From positions 62,001-126,000 of the forward strand of contig NZ_BAGL01000064.1 in the NCBI RefSeq assembly GCF_000308875.1: DNA of 64,000 bases, written 5' to 3'. The translations under genes and the position numbers were made by a program. The DNA is from Nocardia transvalensis NBRC 15921. Its GTDB lineage: Bacteria > Actinomycetota > Actinomycetes > Mycobacteriales > Mycobacteriaceae. The notes under the pieces were generated by a model. It did no database searches and was not told the origin of the DNA. It was given only the letters and a program-made list of their open reading frames with translations. This document shows positions 34,040 through 42,888 of the stretch, in pieces; position 1 is the stretch's first letter, and the number at the start of each line of letters is the position of its first letter.

Positions 34040-35350
34040 TTGCTGTCCGCCCTCGTACCCGCTCTCCGGACCCCGGACCTGCGGCGGAAGATCCTCTTCA
34101 CGCTCGGATTGCTCGCGCTGTACCGGCTCGGCGCGGCGATTCCCTCGCCGGGCGTCGACTACCACGCGATCCGCGCCTGCGCCGGCCGGTCCTCGGGCTC
34201 CGGCGCCGCGGGGATCTACGAGCTCGTCGACCTGTTCTCCGGCGGTGCGATGCTGCAACTGTCGGTGTTCGCCATCGGGATCCTGCCGTACATCACCGCG
34301 AGCATCATCACGCAGCTGCTGACCGTCGTGATCCCGCGGTTCGAGGAACTGCGCACGGACGGGCAGGCGGGCCAGGCGCGGATCACGCAGTACACCCGCT
34401 ATCTCGCGATGTCGCTCGCGGCGCTGCAGGCCTCGGCGCTGGTGGCGCTGGCGGTGCGCGGGCAGCTGATGCCGGACTGCCCCGAGCCGATCCTGGCGGA
34501 TGCCACGCCCTTCGGCATGGTCGTCGTCGTGCTGGTCATGAGTGCGGGGGCGGCGCTGGTGATGTGGTTCGGCGAGCTGATCACCGAGCGCGGGGTCGGC
34601 AACGGGATGTCGCTGCTGATCTTCGCGGGCATCGTCGCCCGGATTCCGAGCCAGGCCGGGGCGATCCTGCAGAGCCGCGGCGCGCTCGTGTGCACCGGAC
34701 TGGGCGTGGCGATATTCCTGACGCTCGTGGCGGTGATCTTCGTCGAGCAGGGGCAGCGGCGGATTCCGGTCCAGTACAGCAAGCGCGTGGTCGGCCGCCG
34801 GATGTACGGGGGTTCCTCCACGTATCTGCCGTTGAAGGTCAATCAGGCCGGGGTGGTGCCGGTCGTGTTCGCGTCCTCGCTGCTGGCGATGCCGCACCTG
34901 CTGGTCCAGCTGACCCCGCGGGGATCGGGCGGGTGGCGGGAGCTGATCGAGAAGTATCTGGTCGACCCGGGCAATCCGGTGTACACGACCGCCTATGTCG
35001 CGCTGATCCTGTTCTTCACGTACTTCTACGTGGGGGTCACGCTGAATCCCGGGGAGCGGGCGGAGGAGATGAAGAAGTTCGGCGGCTTCATCCCGGGGTA
35101 TCGTCCCGGCGCGCCGACGGCCGGCTACCTGGGGTATGTCCTCAGCCGGATCACCCTGCCCGGCTCGCTCTACCTCGGCGCCGTGGCGGTGCTGCCGAAT
35201 CTGCTGCTGCATTCCGGCGCCGCGGGTGCCGGGCAGGCGCTCGTGTTCGGCGGCACCTCGGTGCTGATCGTGGTGAGCGTCGGCCTGGATACGATCAAGC
35301 AGATCGAGAGCCGGCTGATGACCAGGAACTACACCGGCTTCCTGCGCTGA
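34040..35350 (+). CDS. secY: SecY-family preprotein translocase subunit (orphan paralogue)
   Basis: A 436-residue, ten-span SecY protein of normal length. Typical parts are ILFTLGLLALYRLGAAIPSPGVD at the start, DLFSGGAMLQLSVFAIGILPYITASII, and GFIPGYRPG in the cytosolic loop before the last spans. The TTG start has a perfect AGGAGG site. In actinomycetes the housekeeping secY lies in the ribosomal protein operon next to adk and map; here none of those is present and the next gene is a response regulator. It is therefore probably an additional channel. No accessory SecA is visible here. Confidence 0.93.
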   Translation: MLSALVPALRTPDLRRKILFTLGLLALYRLGAAIPSPGVDYHAIRACAGRSSGSGAAGIYELVDLFSGGAMLQLSVFAIGILPYITASIITQLLTVVIPRFEELRTDGQAGQARITQYTRYLAMSLAALQASALVALAVRGQLMPDCPEPILADATPFGMVVVVLVMSAGAALVMWFGELITERGVGNGMSLLIFAGIVARIPSQAGAILQSRGALVCTGLGVAIFLTLVAVIFVEQGQRRIPVQYSKRVVGRRMYGGSSTYLPLKVNQAGVVPVVFASSLLAMPHLLVQLTPRGSGGWRELIEKYLVDPGNPVYTTAYVALILFFTYFYVGVTLNPGERAEEMKKFGGFIPGYRPGAPTAGYLGYVLSRITLPGSLYLGAVAVLPNLLLHSGAAGAGQALVFGGTSVLIVVSVGLDTIKQIESRLMTRNYTGFLR

Positions 35351-35371
35351 ATCGGATACGGTCGGAGGATT

Positions 35372-36208
35372 ATGGCCACGACGTCCGCCACCCGCCCGCT
35401 GCTGCGGGTGGTGTGGTCGCTGCTGCTCGCCCTCGCCGCCACGGTGCTCTCGGTGGGCAGCGCGCAGGCGCAGACCCCGGTCGCCGGTCACGGCGCGGCG
35501 AGCGAGTTCGACCCGCGCGGGCCGGAATCGGTTCTGCCGGCACAACACCCGGTGATCTCGGTGCTGCTGGCGAACGGCCACACGGTATTCCGGTCCGGGT
35601 TGCGCGCGGTGATCGGGACGCAGCCGGATATCGACTGCGTCGCGGAGGTCGGCGACGGCGTGGCCGTGGCCGAGGGACTGCTGCGGCATCGGCCCGATGT
35701 CGCCATCCTCGATCTCGATATGCCCGGTCTCGACGATGCGGCCGCCGCCGAGACGGTCGCGGCGCTCGGCGGCCGGACCCGGATCCTCGCCCTCGCCACC
35801 GCCGACACCGACGAGAACCTCTATCGCGCACTGCGTCTCGGCACGAGCGGATTCCTCACCAAGGGTCTCCCCGCCCGGGATCTGATCGCGGCGATCCGGA
35901 CGGCGGCCCGCGGCCACGCCCTCCTCGATCCGCACCGGACGCGCACGCTGATCGTGCGGCTGTCGGGCGAGGCCGAACCGTTCCGCGGCGCGCCGGAGGC
36001 GGAGACGCTCACCGCCCGCGAGCACGAGGTCCTGCTGCTGATCGCGAAGGCGCGCACCAATCCCGAGATAGCCCGCGCCCTCGGCGTGGGCGAGCAGACG
36101 GTCAAGACCCACGTCTCCCACCTGCTCGCGAAACTCGGTGTGCGCGACCGCGTCCACGCCGCGGTCTACGCCCACACCCATCGCCTCGTCCCGCGGGAGT
36201 CCGGGTAG
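35372..36208 (+). CDS. LuxR/NarL-type response regulator with signal-peptide-like N-terminus
   Basis: A 278-residue protein. Residues 1-33 look like a Sec signal (VVWSLLLALAATVLS, then GSAQAQ), residues 34-60 are a polar linker, about 61-180 a receiver domain with phospho-acceptor D114 (AILDLDMPG) and Lys in FLTKGLP, and about 210-275 a LuxR helix-turn-helix (LTAREHEVLLLIAKARTNPEIA). The acidic pair of the receiver is missing (LLANGH instead of ADDH). The ATG has a perfect GGAGG site, while the only alternative start, GTG at 35552, has none. It follows secY by 21 bases in one operon. Whether it is made as a membrane-anchored regulator is unclear. Confidence 0.85.
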   Translation: MATTSATRPLLRVVWSLLLALAATVLSVGSAQAQTPVAGHGAASEFDPRGPESVLPAQHPVISVLLANGHTVFRSGLRAVIGTQPDIDCVAEVGDGVAVAEGLLRHRPDVAILDLDMPGLDDAAAAETVAALGGRTRILALATADTDENLYRALRLGTSGFLTKGLPARDLIAAIRTAARGHALLDPHRTRTLIVRLSGEAEPFRGAPEAETLTAREHEVLLLIAKARTNPEIARALGVGEQTVKTHVSHLLAKLGVRDRVHAAVYAHTHRLVPRESG

Positions 36209-36227
36209 CGGCTCCCCGGCGATCGCC

Positions 36228-37121
36228 TCAGACGGCCGCCGCGACGGCGCGGGCGACCGCTTCGATTCCGGGCGTCGGCGGGCCCGGAAGCCGGGCGACC
36301 AGGATCCGGCGGAGTTCCGGCGGCGCACCCTCGACGCGGAGCAGGACGACCTCGGGCGGGAGTATCGGAGCCAGGCGAGCGGGCACCGTGGTGATGCCGA
36401 AACCGCCCGCGACCAGGCGCAACTTCGTCAGCCAGTCGCGCGTGCCGTGGACGACGCGCGGCCGTCCGGGCAGGCCGGGCCACACGCCCAGCAGCGGTTC
36501 GGCGCTCGACGACGGGGTGGCGATCCACGCGGCCTCGGCCAGGTCGTCCACGTGTACCGTTGTGCGCCCGGCGAATTCGCCGGTGGCCGCCGCCGCGACG
36601 AGTAGTTCGGTATCGCCCGCCGCCTCCACGTGCAGGCGCGGGGCGTCCTCGCCCGGCAGCCGGTAGGGCGGGCGGGCCGCGAGGACGGCGATATCGATGG
36701 TTCCCGCCCGCAGCGCGCGCACGAGGCCGGGGGACGTGCCTTCGCGCGTGGTGACCCGCACCTGCGGGTTCGTCCGGGCGAGCCGTGCCAGGGTGGCGGG
36801 CAGGACGGCCGCCCCCGCGCTGAGGAACGCGCCGAGCCGGACCGCCTCGGTGCGCGGGACCTCGCCGGTCAGCTCCCGGTCGGCGGCGTCGAGGGCGTCC
36901 AGGATCGCCCGGCCGTGCCGTAGCAGGACCAGCCCGGCGGCAGTCAGCCGCACCCCGTCCGGGTGCCGCTCGAACAGCGTCGCGCCCGCGCTTCGCTCGA
37001 GGGCCGCCGCCTGCCGCGAGACCGCCGATTGCGTATAGCCGAGTTGCGCGGCCGCCGCGGTGAAACTGCCCGACTCGGCCACCTGCCGCAACACCCGCAG
37101 GTTCGCACTCGACACCTCCAT
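36228..37121 (-). CDS. LysR-family transcriptional regulator
   Basis: A 297-residue LysR protein. The N-terminal helix-turn-helix is SFTAAAAQLGYTQSAVSRQAAAL, followed by a two-lobed effector domain (residues about 90-290). It is divergent from an oxidoreductase gene, 93 bases away, with an operator across its own start codon. It probably controls that gene and itself. Confidence 0.93.
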   Translation of the reverse strand: MEVSSANLRVLRQVAESGSFTAAAAQLGYTQSAVSRQAAALERSAGATLFERHPDGVRLTAAGLVLLRHGRAILDALDAADRELTGEVPRTEAVRLGAFLSAGAAVLPATLARLARTNPQVRVTTREGTSPGLVRALRAGTIDIAVLAARPPYRLPGEDAPRLHVEAAGDTELLVAAAATGEFAGRTTVHVDDLAEAAWIATPSSSAEPLLGVWPGLPGRPRVVHGTRDWLTKLRLVAGGFGITTVPARLAPILPPEVVLLRVEGAPPELRRILVARLPGPPTPGIEAVARAVAAAV

Positions 37122-37134
37122 GCCTACTACGCAT
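37120..37134. promoter_or_regulatory. LysR-type operator ATGC-N7-GCAT
   Basis: A 15-bp inverted repeat with the T-N11-A spacing of LysR boxes (T at 37121, A at 37133). It covers the LysR start codon and faces the divergent oxidoreductase promoter. Confidence 0.55.
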
Positions 37135-37214
37135 ACCAGGTGTGCCGGATCTTCGCTTGTCGCATGGGGGCGGCGCTCCTAGCGTCGAGGTCGATCACGA
37201 AGGAGGACACCGGT

Positions 37215-38300
37215 ATGAAGGCAGTGGTACTCACGGCGTTCGGCAGCCCGCTCACGGTGCGGGAGGCGCCCGACCCCGGGACGGACGGGGGCGAGGTGCT
37301 GGTGGAGGTGCTCGCCGCCTGCGTGCTCCCGTACGCGGCCGAGGTATTCGGCGGGGAGCGGAACTATCCGCTGGAGCCGCCGGTCGTGCCGGGCGTCGGC
37401 GGGGTGGGCCGGGTCGTCCGGACCGGGCCCGACGCGACGGCCGTGCGCGCGGGCGATCTGGTGTGGTGCGATGCGACGGTGCGCTCGCGAGACGACGCGC
37501 TCACCCCGGATATCACGTTGCAGGGCTGGTCTTCTCGCGGTCCGGGCGGCGCGCGGCTGGCCCGGCACTGGCACGACGGATCGTTCGCCGAGCTGATGCG
37601 GGTGCCGACGGAGAACGTGTACCGGCTCCCGGCTACCGCCGGGGACGACCTCGCGCGCTGGGCCGCGCTCAGCGTGCACACCGTCCCCTACAGCGGGTTG
37701 CTCGCGGGCGGGCTGGCGGCCGGTGAGACGTTGCTCGTCAGCGGCGCCACCGGAAATTTCGGCAGCAGCGCGGTGGCGGTCGGGCTGGCGATGGGTGCGG
37801 GCCGGGTCGTCGCCCCGGGCCGCAATCGCGCCGCGCTCGACGTGCTCGCGGAGCGCTTCGGCCCGCGCGTGCGCACCGTGACCCTGACCGGGGACGCGGA
37901 GCGCGATCACGCCGCCCTGCTCGAGGCGGCGGGCGGCCCGGTCGACATGGCCATCGATCTGCTTCCGCCCGAAGCCCCCGCAGCGGTCGTGCGCACGGCG
38001 ATCACGACGGTCCGCGAGTACGGCCGCGTGGTTCTCATGGGCGGTGTCGGCATGCTCGGCGGCGACGACCTCGCGCTCCCGTACCCGTGGCTCATGCGCA
38101 ACTCGATCACCGTGCGCGGCCAATGGATGGGCCCGCGGTCGGCGAACACCGGGATCATCCGCCTCGTGGCATCCGGGGCCCTCGACCTCACCCCCGAACG
38201 AGTGGCCACGTTCCCGCTCGACGAGGTGAATGCCGCCGTCGCCCACGCCGCGTCCCACGGCGGCCCGTTCGACCGCACCGTCCTGTGCCCGGCCGCGTAA
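37215..38300 (+). CDS. Medium-chain dehydrogenase/quinone oxidoreductase-like protein
   Basis: A 361-residue MDR-superfamily enzyme. The N-terminal GroES-like domain holds PVVPGVGGVGRVV; the Rossmann motif is SGATGNFGSSAV near residue 177, followed by PGRNRAAL. The catalytic zinc ligands are not evident, so it is probably a zinc-free NAD(P)H-dependent reductase. The ATG has an AAGGAGG site. The last eight codons and stop (TVLCPAA, TAA) form the first unit of a 43-bp tandem repeat downstream. Confidence 0.9.
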   Translation: MKAVVLTAFGSPLTVREAPDPGTDGGEVLVEVLAACVLPYAAEVFGGERNYPLEPPVVPGVGGVGRVVRTGPDATAVRAGDLVWCDATVRSRDDALTPDITLQGWSSRGPGGARLARHWHDGSFAELMRVPTENVYRLPATAGDDLARWAALSVHTVPYSGLLAGGLAAGETLLVSGATGNFGSSAVAVGLAMGAGRVVAPGRNRAALDVLAERFGPRVRTVTLTGDAERDHAALLEAAGGPVDMAIDLLPPEAPAAVVRTAITTVREYGRVVLMGGVGMLGGDDLALPYPWLMRNSITVRGQWMGPRSANTGIIRLVASGALDLTPERVATFPLDEVNAAVAHAASHGGPFDRTVLCPAA

Positions 38301-38575
38301 CCACGCCCGATTCGGTTACACCGTGCTGTGCCCTGCTGTGTAACAACGCCCGGTTCGGTCGCGCCGTGCTGTGCCCTGCTGTGTAACCACGCCCGGTTCG
38401 GTTGCACCGTGCTGTGCCCGGCCGCGTAACCACGCCCGACTCCGTTGCACCGTCCTGTGCTCCGCTGTGTAACCATGCTCGATTCCGTTGCACCGTGCTG
38501 TGCCTCGCTGTGTAACCACGCCCGATTCCGTCGCACCGTGCTGTGCCCCGCGGCGAAACACGCCCGATTCCGTTG
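38276..38575. repeat. 43-bp tandem repeat, seven units, rooted in a gene 3' end
   Basis: Units begin at 38276, 38319, 38362, 38405, 38448, 38491 and 38534; each is 43 bases except the last (42). Every unit restates the final codons of the upstream gene, reading CCGTNCTGTGC and mostly ending GTGTAAC or GCGTAAC. Unit 2 can form GTTACAC (38316-38322) paired with GTGTAAC (38338-38344). Because 43 is not a multiple of three, no frame reads all units alike. Units 1 and 4 share the CCCGGCCGCGTAACC version. Confidence 0.92.
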
Positions 38576-38963
38576 GGGCGCAATAGGGGTAGGGGGTGAT
38601 CTTCGCGGCCTCACCGGTTCGCCGCCCCATCGGCGAGCATGAGCAGTGGTGGCAGCGCGTGAAAGCCCGCCCACCGAGGTAAAGCCGCTCCACGACCTCC
38701 GATGTGACGTCTGCCCGGCCGCAGGAGGTCCCGGCTGCGCGCTGCCACCGCCACCGCCCGCACACGTACCCCGCAACTCCCGAAAGGCGCGACGGCGAAA
38801 CGTCATTCGTCCCCTCTTCGGCCGCGGCTGTGAACTCTCATAGGCCGGATGACGGCCGTTTCGGACCGAATCCCAGAGGTTTCGGGCACCGGCCCCGCGC
38901 CGGGCCGGGGCGTCGTTACGGTGGCGCGGTCGCCGCACGGGCGTGACTGGGAAGGGGCCGGCC
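38576..38963. other. Intergenic region before the PucR-type gene
   Basis: No gene is supported. The stretch has a purine-rich block (ATAGGGGTAGGGGGTGATC) at about 38585-38603 and otherwise only short overlapping frames without start signals. The promoter of the PucR-type gene should lie in its right half. Confidence 0.4.
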
Positions 38964-40184
38964 ATGAGCGGGAAGAGTCCGAATCCGATCGACCGGACGG
39001 TGACCGGGCGGGTGTTCACGTCACCGCTGCGCGATGTGTGGAGCGTGTCGCGCACGATGGTGTCGCGGTTCGCCGAGGAGGTCGCGACGTGCCGCACGCT
39101 CCCGGCCGAGGCGCTGCGCGGCGATGTCTCCGTGGTGACGCGGCTGTGCCTGCAATTGGCCCTGAGCATGTACGACGACGACACCGTGCCCGAAACGCTG
39201 CCCCGGCTCGAGGAGGTCGCCGCGCAGTGGGCACGGGAGGGCATCCCGCTCGACATCATCGAACAGGCCGTGCACGAAGGGTTCCGGATCGGCGCCGACC
39301 TCGTGCACGCCCGCGCGACCCCGGCCGAGTTCGAATCCGTCCGCGACCACGCCCGGCGGCAGCTGGACGTGCTCGAACTCATCACCGTCACGCTCACCCG
39401 CGCCTATATCCGCGAACTCCGGTCGGTGGTCAGCGAACACCACACCGCCGTCCACACCCTCACCTCCGCCCTGCTGAGCGGCCACGCCGACGCCGCGATG
39501 GCCCGGCACGGCGGCATCGGCGTCGCCGACCGCTACCACGTTGTCGCCGTGGCGATTTCGCCGCATCCCGAGCAGCGGGCGCCCGGAGTCGACGCCGACG
39601 TCGTCGCCCGCCGCACGCTGCGGCGCGCCCAGTCGCACCTGGCCACCGAGTGCGGCGGCACGGCACTGTCGCTGCTGAGCGTGACCGGCGGCACGATGCT
39701 GATCCCGGAGCAGTCCATGACCGACGGCGAGCTCGACCGGCTGATCGAGTCGATGTCGGCCGCGGCGCAGGTGCCGATCGTCGCGGCCGTGCTGACGGCG
39801 GCGACCGACGACATCCCGCACATCGCGCGCCAGGTGCACGAACTGCTGGACACCGCGCAGAATCTGGGGTGCCGGTCCGGCCTCTACCGCACCGCCGACG
39901 TCGCCCTCGAATACCAGATCACCCGCCCCGGGCCCGGCCGCGAGCAACTGCGGGCCGTGCTGGATCCCCTCGACGACCACCCCGAACTGCTGCGGACGCT
40001 GCGCTGCCATCTCGACAACAACCTCGATCGGCAGCGGACGGCGCGGATGCTGCATATCCACACCAATACCGTCGACTACCGGCTCAAGAGAATCGCGCAC
40101 CTCACCGGCTACGACCCCACGCGCGCCGACGACCTCTGGTGCCTGATCTCCGCACTCGTCGTCCGCGGTTACGCGCGAACGTGA
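38964..40184 (+). CDS. PucR/CdaR-type helix-turn-helix regulator
   Basis: A 406-residue regulator. The C-terminal helix-turn-helix (LRCHLDNNLDRQRTARMLHI, then TVDYRLKRI) is the PucR HTH_30 domain. The N-terminal 150 residues are helical, and the middle (about 180-330) resembles a degenerate GGDEF-like PucR domain. The ATG at 38964 has a GGAAGGGG site. No metabolic gene is attached, so its targets are unknown. Confidence 0.88.
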   Translation: MSGKSPNPIDRTVTGRVFTSPLRDVWSVSRTMVSRFAEEVATCRTLPAEALRGDVSVVTRLCLQLALSMYDDDTVPETLPRLEEVAAQWAREGIPLDIIEQAVHEGFRIGADLVHARATPAEFESVRDHARRQLDVLELITVTLTRAYIRELRSVVSEHHTAVHTLTSALLSGHADAAMARHGGIGVADRYHVVAVAISPHPEQRAPGVDADVVARRTLRRAQSHLATECGGTALSLLSVTGGTMLIPEQSMTDGELDRLIESMSAAAQVPIVAAVLTAATDDIPHIARQVHELLDTAQNLGCRSGLYRTADVALEYQITRPGPGREQLRAVLDPLDDHPELLRTLRCHLDNNLDRQRTARMLHIHTNTVDYRLKRIAHLTGYDPTRADDLWCLISALVVRGYART

Positions 40185-40254
40185 CGCGAACCTCCCGGAC
40201 ACCGGTCAGGAATCGAGAAGCGCGGGCAGGCCGGTGGAAATTAGCGTCTACGAC

Positions 40255-40887
40255 ATGAACATCACAACCAACCAGGCCACCATCGACTCCGTCGTTCTCG
40301 AGAGTGACGACCCCGCTGCCTCGGCGGCCTTCTACGAGGCCGCGTTCGGTCTCGGCGATCGGGTGCGGGTGCGTGCCTCCGAGGCGCCCACTACCGGATT
40401 CCGCGGGTTCGTGCTGTCGCTCGTGGTCTCGCAGCCCGGCATCGTGGACAGTTTCTTCGACACCGCGCTCGCCGCGGGCGCGACCGTGGTGAAACCGGCG
40501 AAGAAGAGTTTCTGGGGCTACGGGGGCGTTCTGCGGGCGCCGGACGGGACGCTGTGGAAGATCGCGACCTCGTCGAAGAAGGACACCGCGCCGATCACCC
40601 GGAAGGTGGACAGCTTCGTGCTGCTGCTCGGGGTCGACAATGTCAAGGCCACCAAGCAGTTCTATATCGACCGCGGCCTGACCGTGGCGAAGAGCTTCGG
40701 CAGCAAGTACGTCGAATTCGAGGCCGGCGCCTCGCCGGTGACGCTGGCGCTGTACGGACGTCGCGCCGCCGCCAAGGACGCGGGCGTTCCCGCAGACGGG
40801 AGCGGGTCGCATCGGCTCGCCGTGTCCGGCGGCGTCGGGCCCTGCACGGACCCGGACGGTTTCGTCTGGGAGTCCGCCCAGGCGTGA
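40255..40887 (+). CDS. VOC-superfamily (glyoxalase/bleomycin resistance-like) protein
   Basis: A 210-residue protein with two VOC repeats: IDSVVLESDDPAASAAFYEAAFG and later VLLLGVDNVKATKQFYIDRG, each ending in APDGTLW or DPDGFVWE. The ATG at 40255 lacks a ribosome-binding site; TAGCGT at 40242-40247 could serve as -10 of a leaderless message. Such proteins include dioxygenases, isomerases and drug-binding proteins; which applies here cannot be told. A palindrome follows at 40942-40960. Confidence 0.88.
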   Translation: MNITTNQATIDSVVLESDDPAASAAFYEAAFGLGDRVRVRASEAPTTGFRGFVLSLVVSQPGIVDSFFDTALAAGATVVKPAKKSFWGYGGVLRAPDGTLWKIATSSKKDTAPITRKVDSFVLLLGVDNVKATKQFYIDRGLTVAKSFGSKYVEFEAGASPVTLALYGRRAAAKDAGVPADGSGSHRLAVSGGVGPCTDPDGFVWESAQA

Positions 40888-40941
40888 GCCTGTCTCCCTG
40901 ACCCTCCTGTTCTGCAAGATCATTGCGCGGGTTCCGGACGC

Positions 40942-40960
40942 CGTGACATGAATTGTCACG
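40942..40960. terminator. Inverted repeat CGTGACA-N5-TGTCACG
   Basis: Perfect seven-base arms 55 bases after the VOC stop. It can act as a terminator stem or as an operator for the following BlaI gene; no T tract follows. Confidence 0.4.
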
Positions 40961-40979
40961 CGGGCGCGCCGCCGGTGAC

Positions 40980-40997
40980 CTACTATCTAGGTACGTA
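40980..40997 (+). promoter_or_regulatory. BlaI-type operator, copy 1
   Basis: CTACTATCTAGGTACGTA lies in the promoter region of the BlaI-like gene. The same 18 bases with two changes occur in inverse orientation before the M56 peptidase gene at 42643-42660. BlaI/MecI regulators bind TAC/GTA dyads, so autoregulation is likely. Confidence 0.7.
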
Positions 40998-41118
40998 GGA
41001 GGTGCCGCGTGGCGTCACCGCGGCGTCGCACGGCGGCGGCCGGCCCGTGCCGGACGGGTGGCCCCGCCGACGTCGCGTGCCTGGGCGGCCGAGCCGTGCT
41101 GATGAGGGAGAACGGACG

Positions 41119-41493
41119 GTGGGCACACGGGGTTTCGGTGATCTGGAAGGTGTGGTGATGGACCGGCTCTGGCGATCGGACGGGCCGACGACGGTGCGCG
41201 CGGTCTTCGACGAGCTGTCCGCGGAGCGCCACATCGCCTACACCACGGTCATGTCCACCATGGACAACCTGCACCGCAAAGGCTGGCTCGAGCGCGAACG
41301 GGAGGGCCGCGCCTACCTGTACCGGCCGACTCTCACGCGGGAGCAGCACGGTGCGCGCCTGATGCGGGAGGCGCTGGGTTGTGGCGGCCGGGCCGAATTG
41401 GTCTTGGCGCACTTCCTGGACGGCATCAGCGCCGAGCAGTCGCAGAGCCTGCGCACGGCACTGCGCACGTGGTCGCGCCGCACCACGCGATGA
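41119..41493 (+). CDS. blaI: BlaI/MecI/CopY-family repressor
   Basis: A 124-residue winged-helix repressor (LEGVVMDRLWRSDGPTTVRAVFDEL, then AYTTVMSTMDNLHRKGWL). The C-terminal part mediates dimerisation and contains the region cut when partner peptidases are active. The GTG at 41119 follows GGGAG; a longer upstream reading lacks family similarity. It is convergent with an M56 peptidase four bases away, and both outer ends carry the same operator. Confidence 0.9.
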   Translation: MGTRGFGDLEGVVMDRLWRSDGPTTVRAVFDELSAERHIAYTTVMSTMDNLHRKGWLEREREGRAYLYRPTLTREQHGARLMREALGCGGRAELVLAHFLDGISAEQSQSLRTALRTWSRRTTR

Positions 41494-41497
41494 CCGC

Positions 41498-42532
41498 TCA
41501 GCGCGGCAGCGTCGGCACCGGGTGGGATTGGGACGTCCGCGCGCCGGCGGACGGCCGCAGCGGCTGAGCCGGCAGCACTTGCTCGGACGCGCACGTGGCG
41601 ATGCCGACCGCGGCGATGAGGGTGGCGGCGGCGGGACCGATCGTCATGGCGGTCGTGGTGGGCCGCACGCGAATTCGGGACTTCGGCGCGGTGCGCGCAC
41701 CCGCCGCGAGCCGGTCGGCCCGCGCGGGCAGTCCGAGCCCCGTCGCGCCGAGGCCGCCGGTGGTTCCGGCCGTGAGTTCGGAGAGGGTGACCAGCGCCCG
41801 CAGCACGGCGTCGGGGCCGTGCAGGCGGGCCGCGGCATCGTCGGCGATCGTCTCGAGCAGCAGGGCGACCTCGGCGGCGCCGGTGGCGAACAGCCTGACC
41901 CGGGGGAAGACGCTGGTCAGCCCGCGCGTGGCCGCGAGCAGCAGGTGATGGCGGCCGTCGAGGTGTGCGCGCTCGTGCGCCAGCACGGCCGCGAGCTGAT
42001 CGGTGCGCAGCGCCGCGATCACGCCCTCGGTCACCACCACGGTGCCGTGCTTACCCGCCACGCTGTAGGCGGCGGGCGCGCCGACGGCGAGGACGACGGC
42101 GTCCAGTTCGGGGCTGTGACGCCCGGCGATCCGGACCATGCGGGCGTGTTCGTGGGTGGTGGACCGGGCGCGCACCAGGATCCGGCCCAGCCGCGTCACC
42201 GCCACCGCGGACGCCAGGGCCGCAGAGGTCGCCAGCACCAGCAGCCCGGCCTCGGCCAGATAGCCGTAGCGGCCCGTGACCACGTCCCGCAGTTGTTCCA
42301 GGCAGGCGCCGACCAGGCTCGCGCGCTCCGGATGCGCGAGGTGGATCAGCACGTCGGCGACCAGGATGACGGGTGCGAAAACCCAAGCGGCGGTGACGGA
42401 TCCGAGTACGGCGACCCAGGCGCCGAGCACGGTGCGGGGCCCGGCGCGGCTGGTGGCGAGCCGCCGCAGCAGCGGAGGCGCGAGGACGGCCACGGTGAAG
42501 CCGTAGACCAGCAGGCAGATCGCGATGCTCAT
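41498..42532 (-). CDS. M56-family (BlaR1-like) membrane metallopeptidase
   Basis: A 344-residue protein with membrane spans near residues 3-22, 37-60 and 92-113 and a late one near 300-318. The zinc motif is HERAH at 186-190, with a distal Glu in LLLETIADDAAA. BlaR1-type peptidases inactivate BlaI repressors on antibiotic stress, but this one lacks a penicillin-sensing C-terminal domain, as usual in actinobacteria. The ATG at 42532 follows GGGAG. A BlaI-type operator lies about 110 bases upstream. Confidence 0.9.
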   Translation of the reverse strand: MSIAICLLVYGFTVAVLAPPLLRRLATSRAGPRTVLGAWVAVLGSVTAAWVFAPVILVADVLIHLAHPERASLVGACLEQLRDVVTGRYGYLAEAGLLVLATSAALASAVAVTRLGRILVRARSTTHEHARMVRIAGRHSPELDAVVLAVGAPAAYSVAGKHGTVVVTEGVIAALRTDQLAAVLAHERAHLDGRHHLLLAATRGLTSVFPRVRLFATGAAEVALLLETIADDAAARLHGPDAVLRALVTLSELTAGTTGGLGATGLGLPARADRLAAGARTAPKSRIRVRPTTTAMTIGPAAATLIAAVGIATCASEQVLPAQPLRPSAGARTSQSHPVPTLPR

Positions 42533-42642
42533 GCGCCGGCTCCCGACGCGACGACTCTCCGTGGGCTCGCCACCCGCTCCTCCTGCCGATCGCCGTCCGA
42601 CGCGAACGCGGGCTCGCCGTGTGCTCGCCCGCGGTTCACGTG

Positions 42643-42660
42643 TACGTAACTCGATAGTAG
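42643..42660 (-). promoter_or_regulatory. BlaI-type operator, copy 2
   Basis: The reverse strand reads CTACTATCGAGTTACGTA, 16 of 18 bases identical to copy 1 at 40980-40997. It is placed upstream of the M56 gene, so one repressor can control both genes of the convergent pair. Confidence 0.7.
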
Positions 42661-42888
42661 ATGGTGTCAGCGCTGGGAAGGCTCGCCTCGGGCCGTATCC
42701 GGAGGCTAAATGCCGCTCGGACAACCGTTTTCGCGGTTCCGCGACGCCGCGAACAGGGGTTCCGGCCGGTCCCGCCGCCGCGAGAGATGGCCGGAAATAC
42801 CGATTTCGTGGCCGCGGCTGTGTCCCGCCCGCCCGCCGTTCCGGGCTAACTTCGCAGGTGGACGACAGGGGCGACGGAAGGCAGGTCG

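Noticed and set aside
35552..36208. Shorter response regulator starting at GTG 35552
   Set aside because: No ribosome-binding site or leaderless -10 box is seen, whereas ATG 35372 has GGAGG. Kept as an open alternative in the findings.
38276..38575. CRISPR-like array
   Set aside because: Units are contiguous 43-bp repeats without unique spacers, and no cas genes are nearby.
38188..39397. Leftward frames with repeated NRAWLHS-type peptide
   Set aside because: They read the 43-bp tandem repeat; frames shift at every unit and lack start signals.
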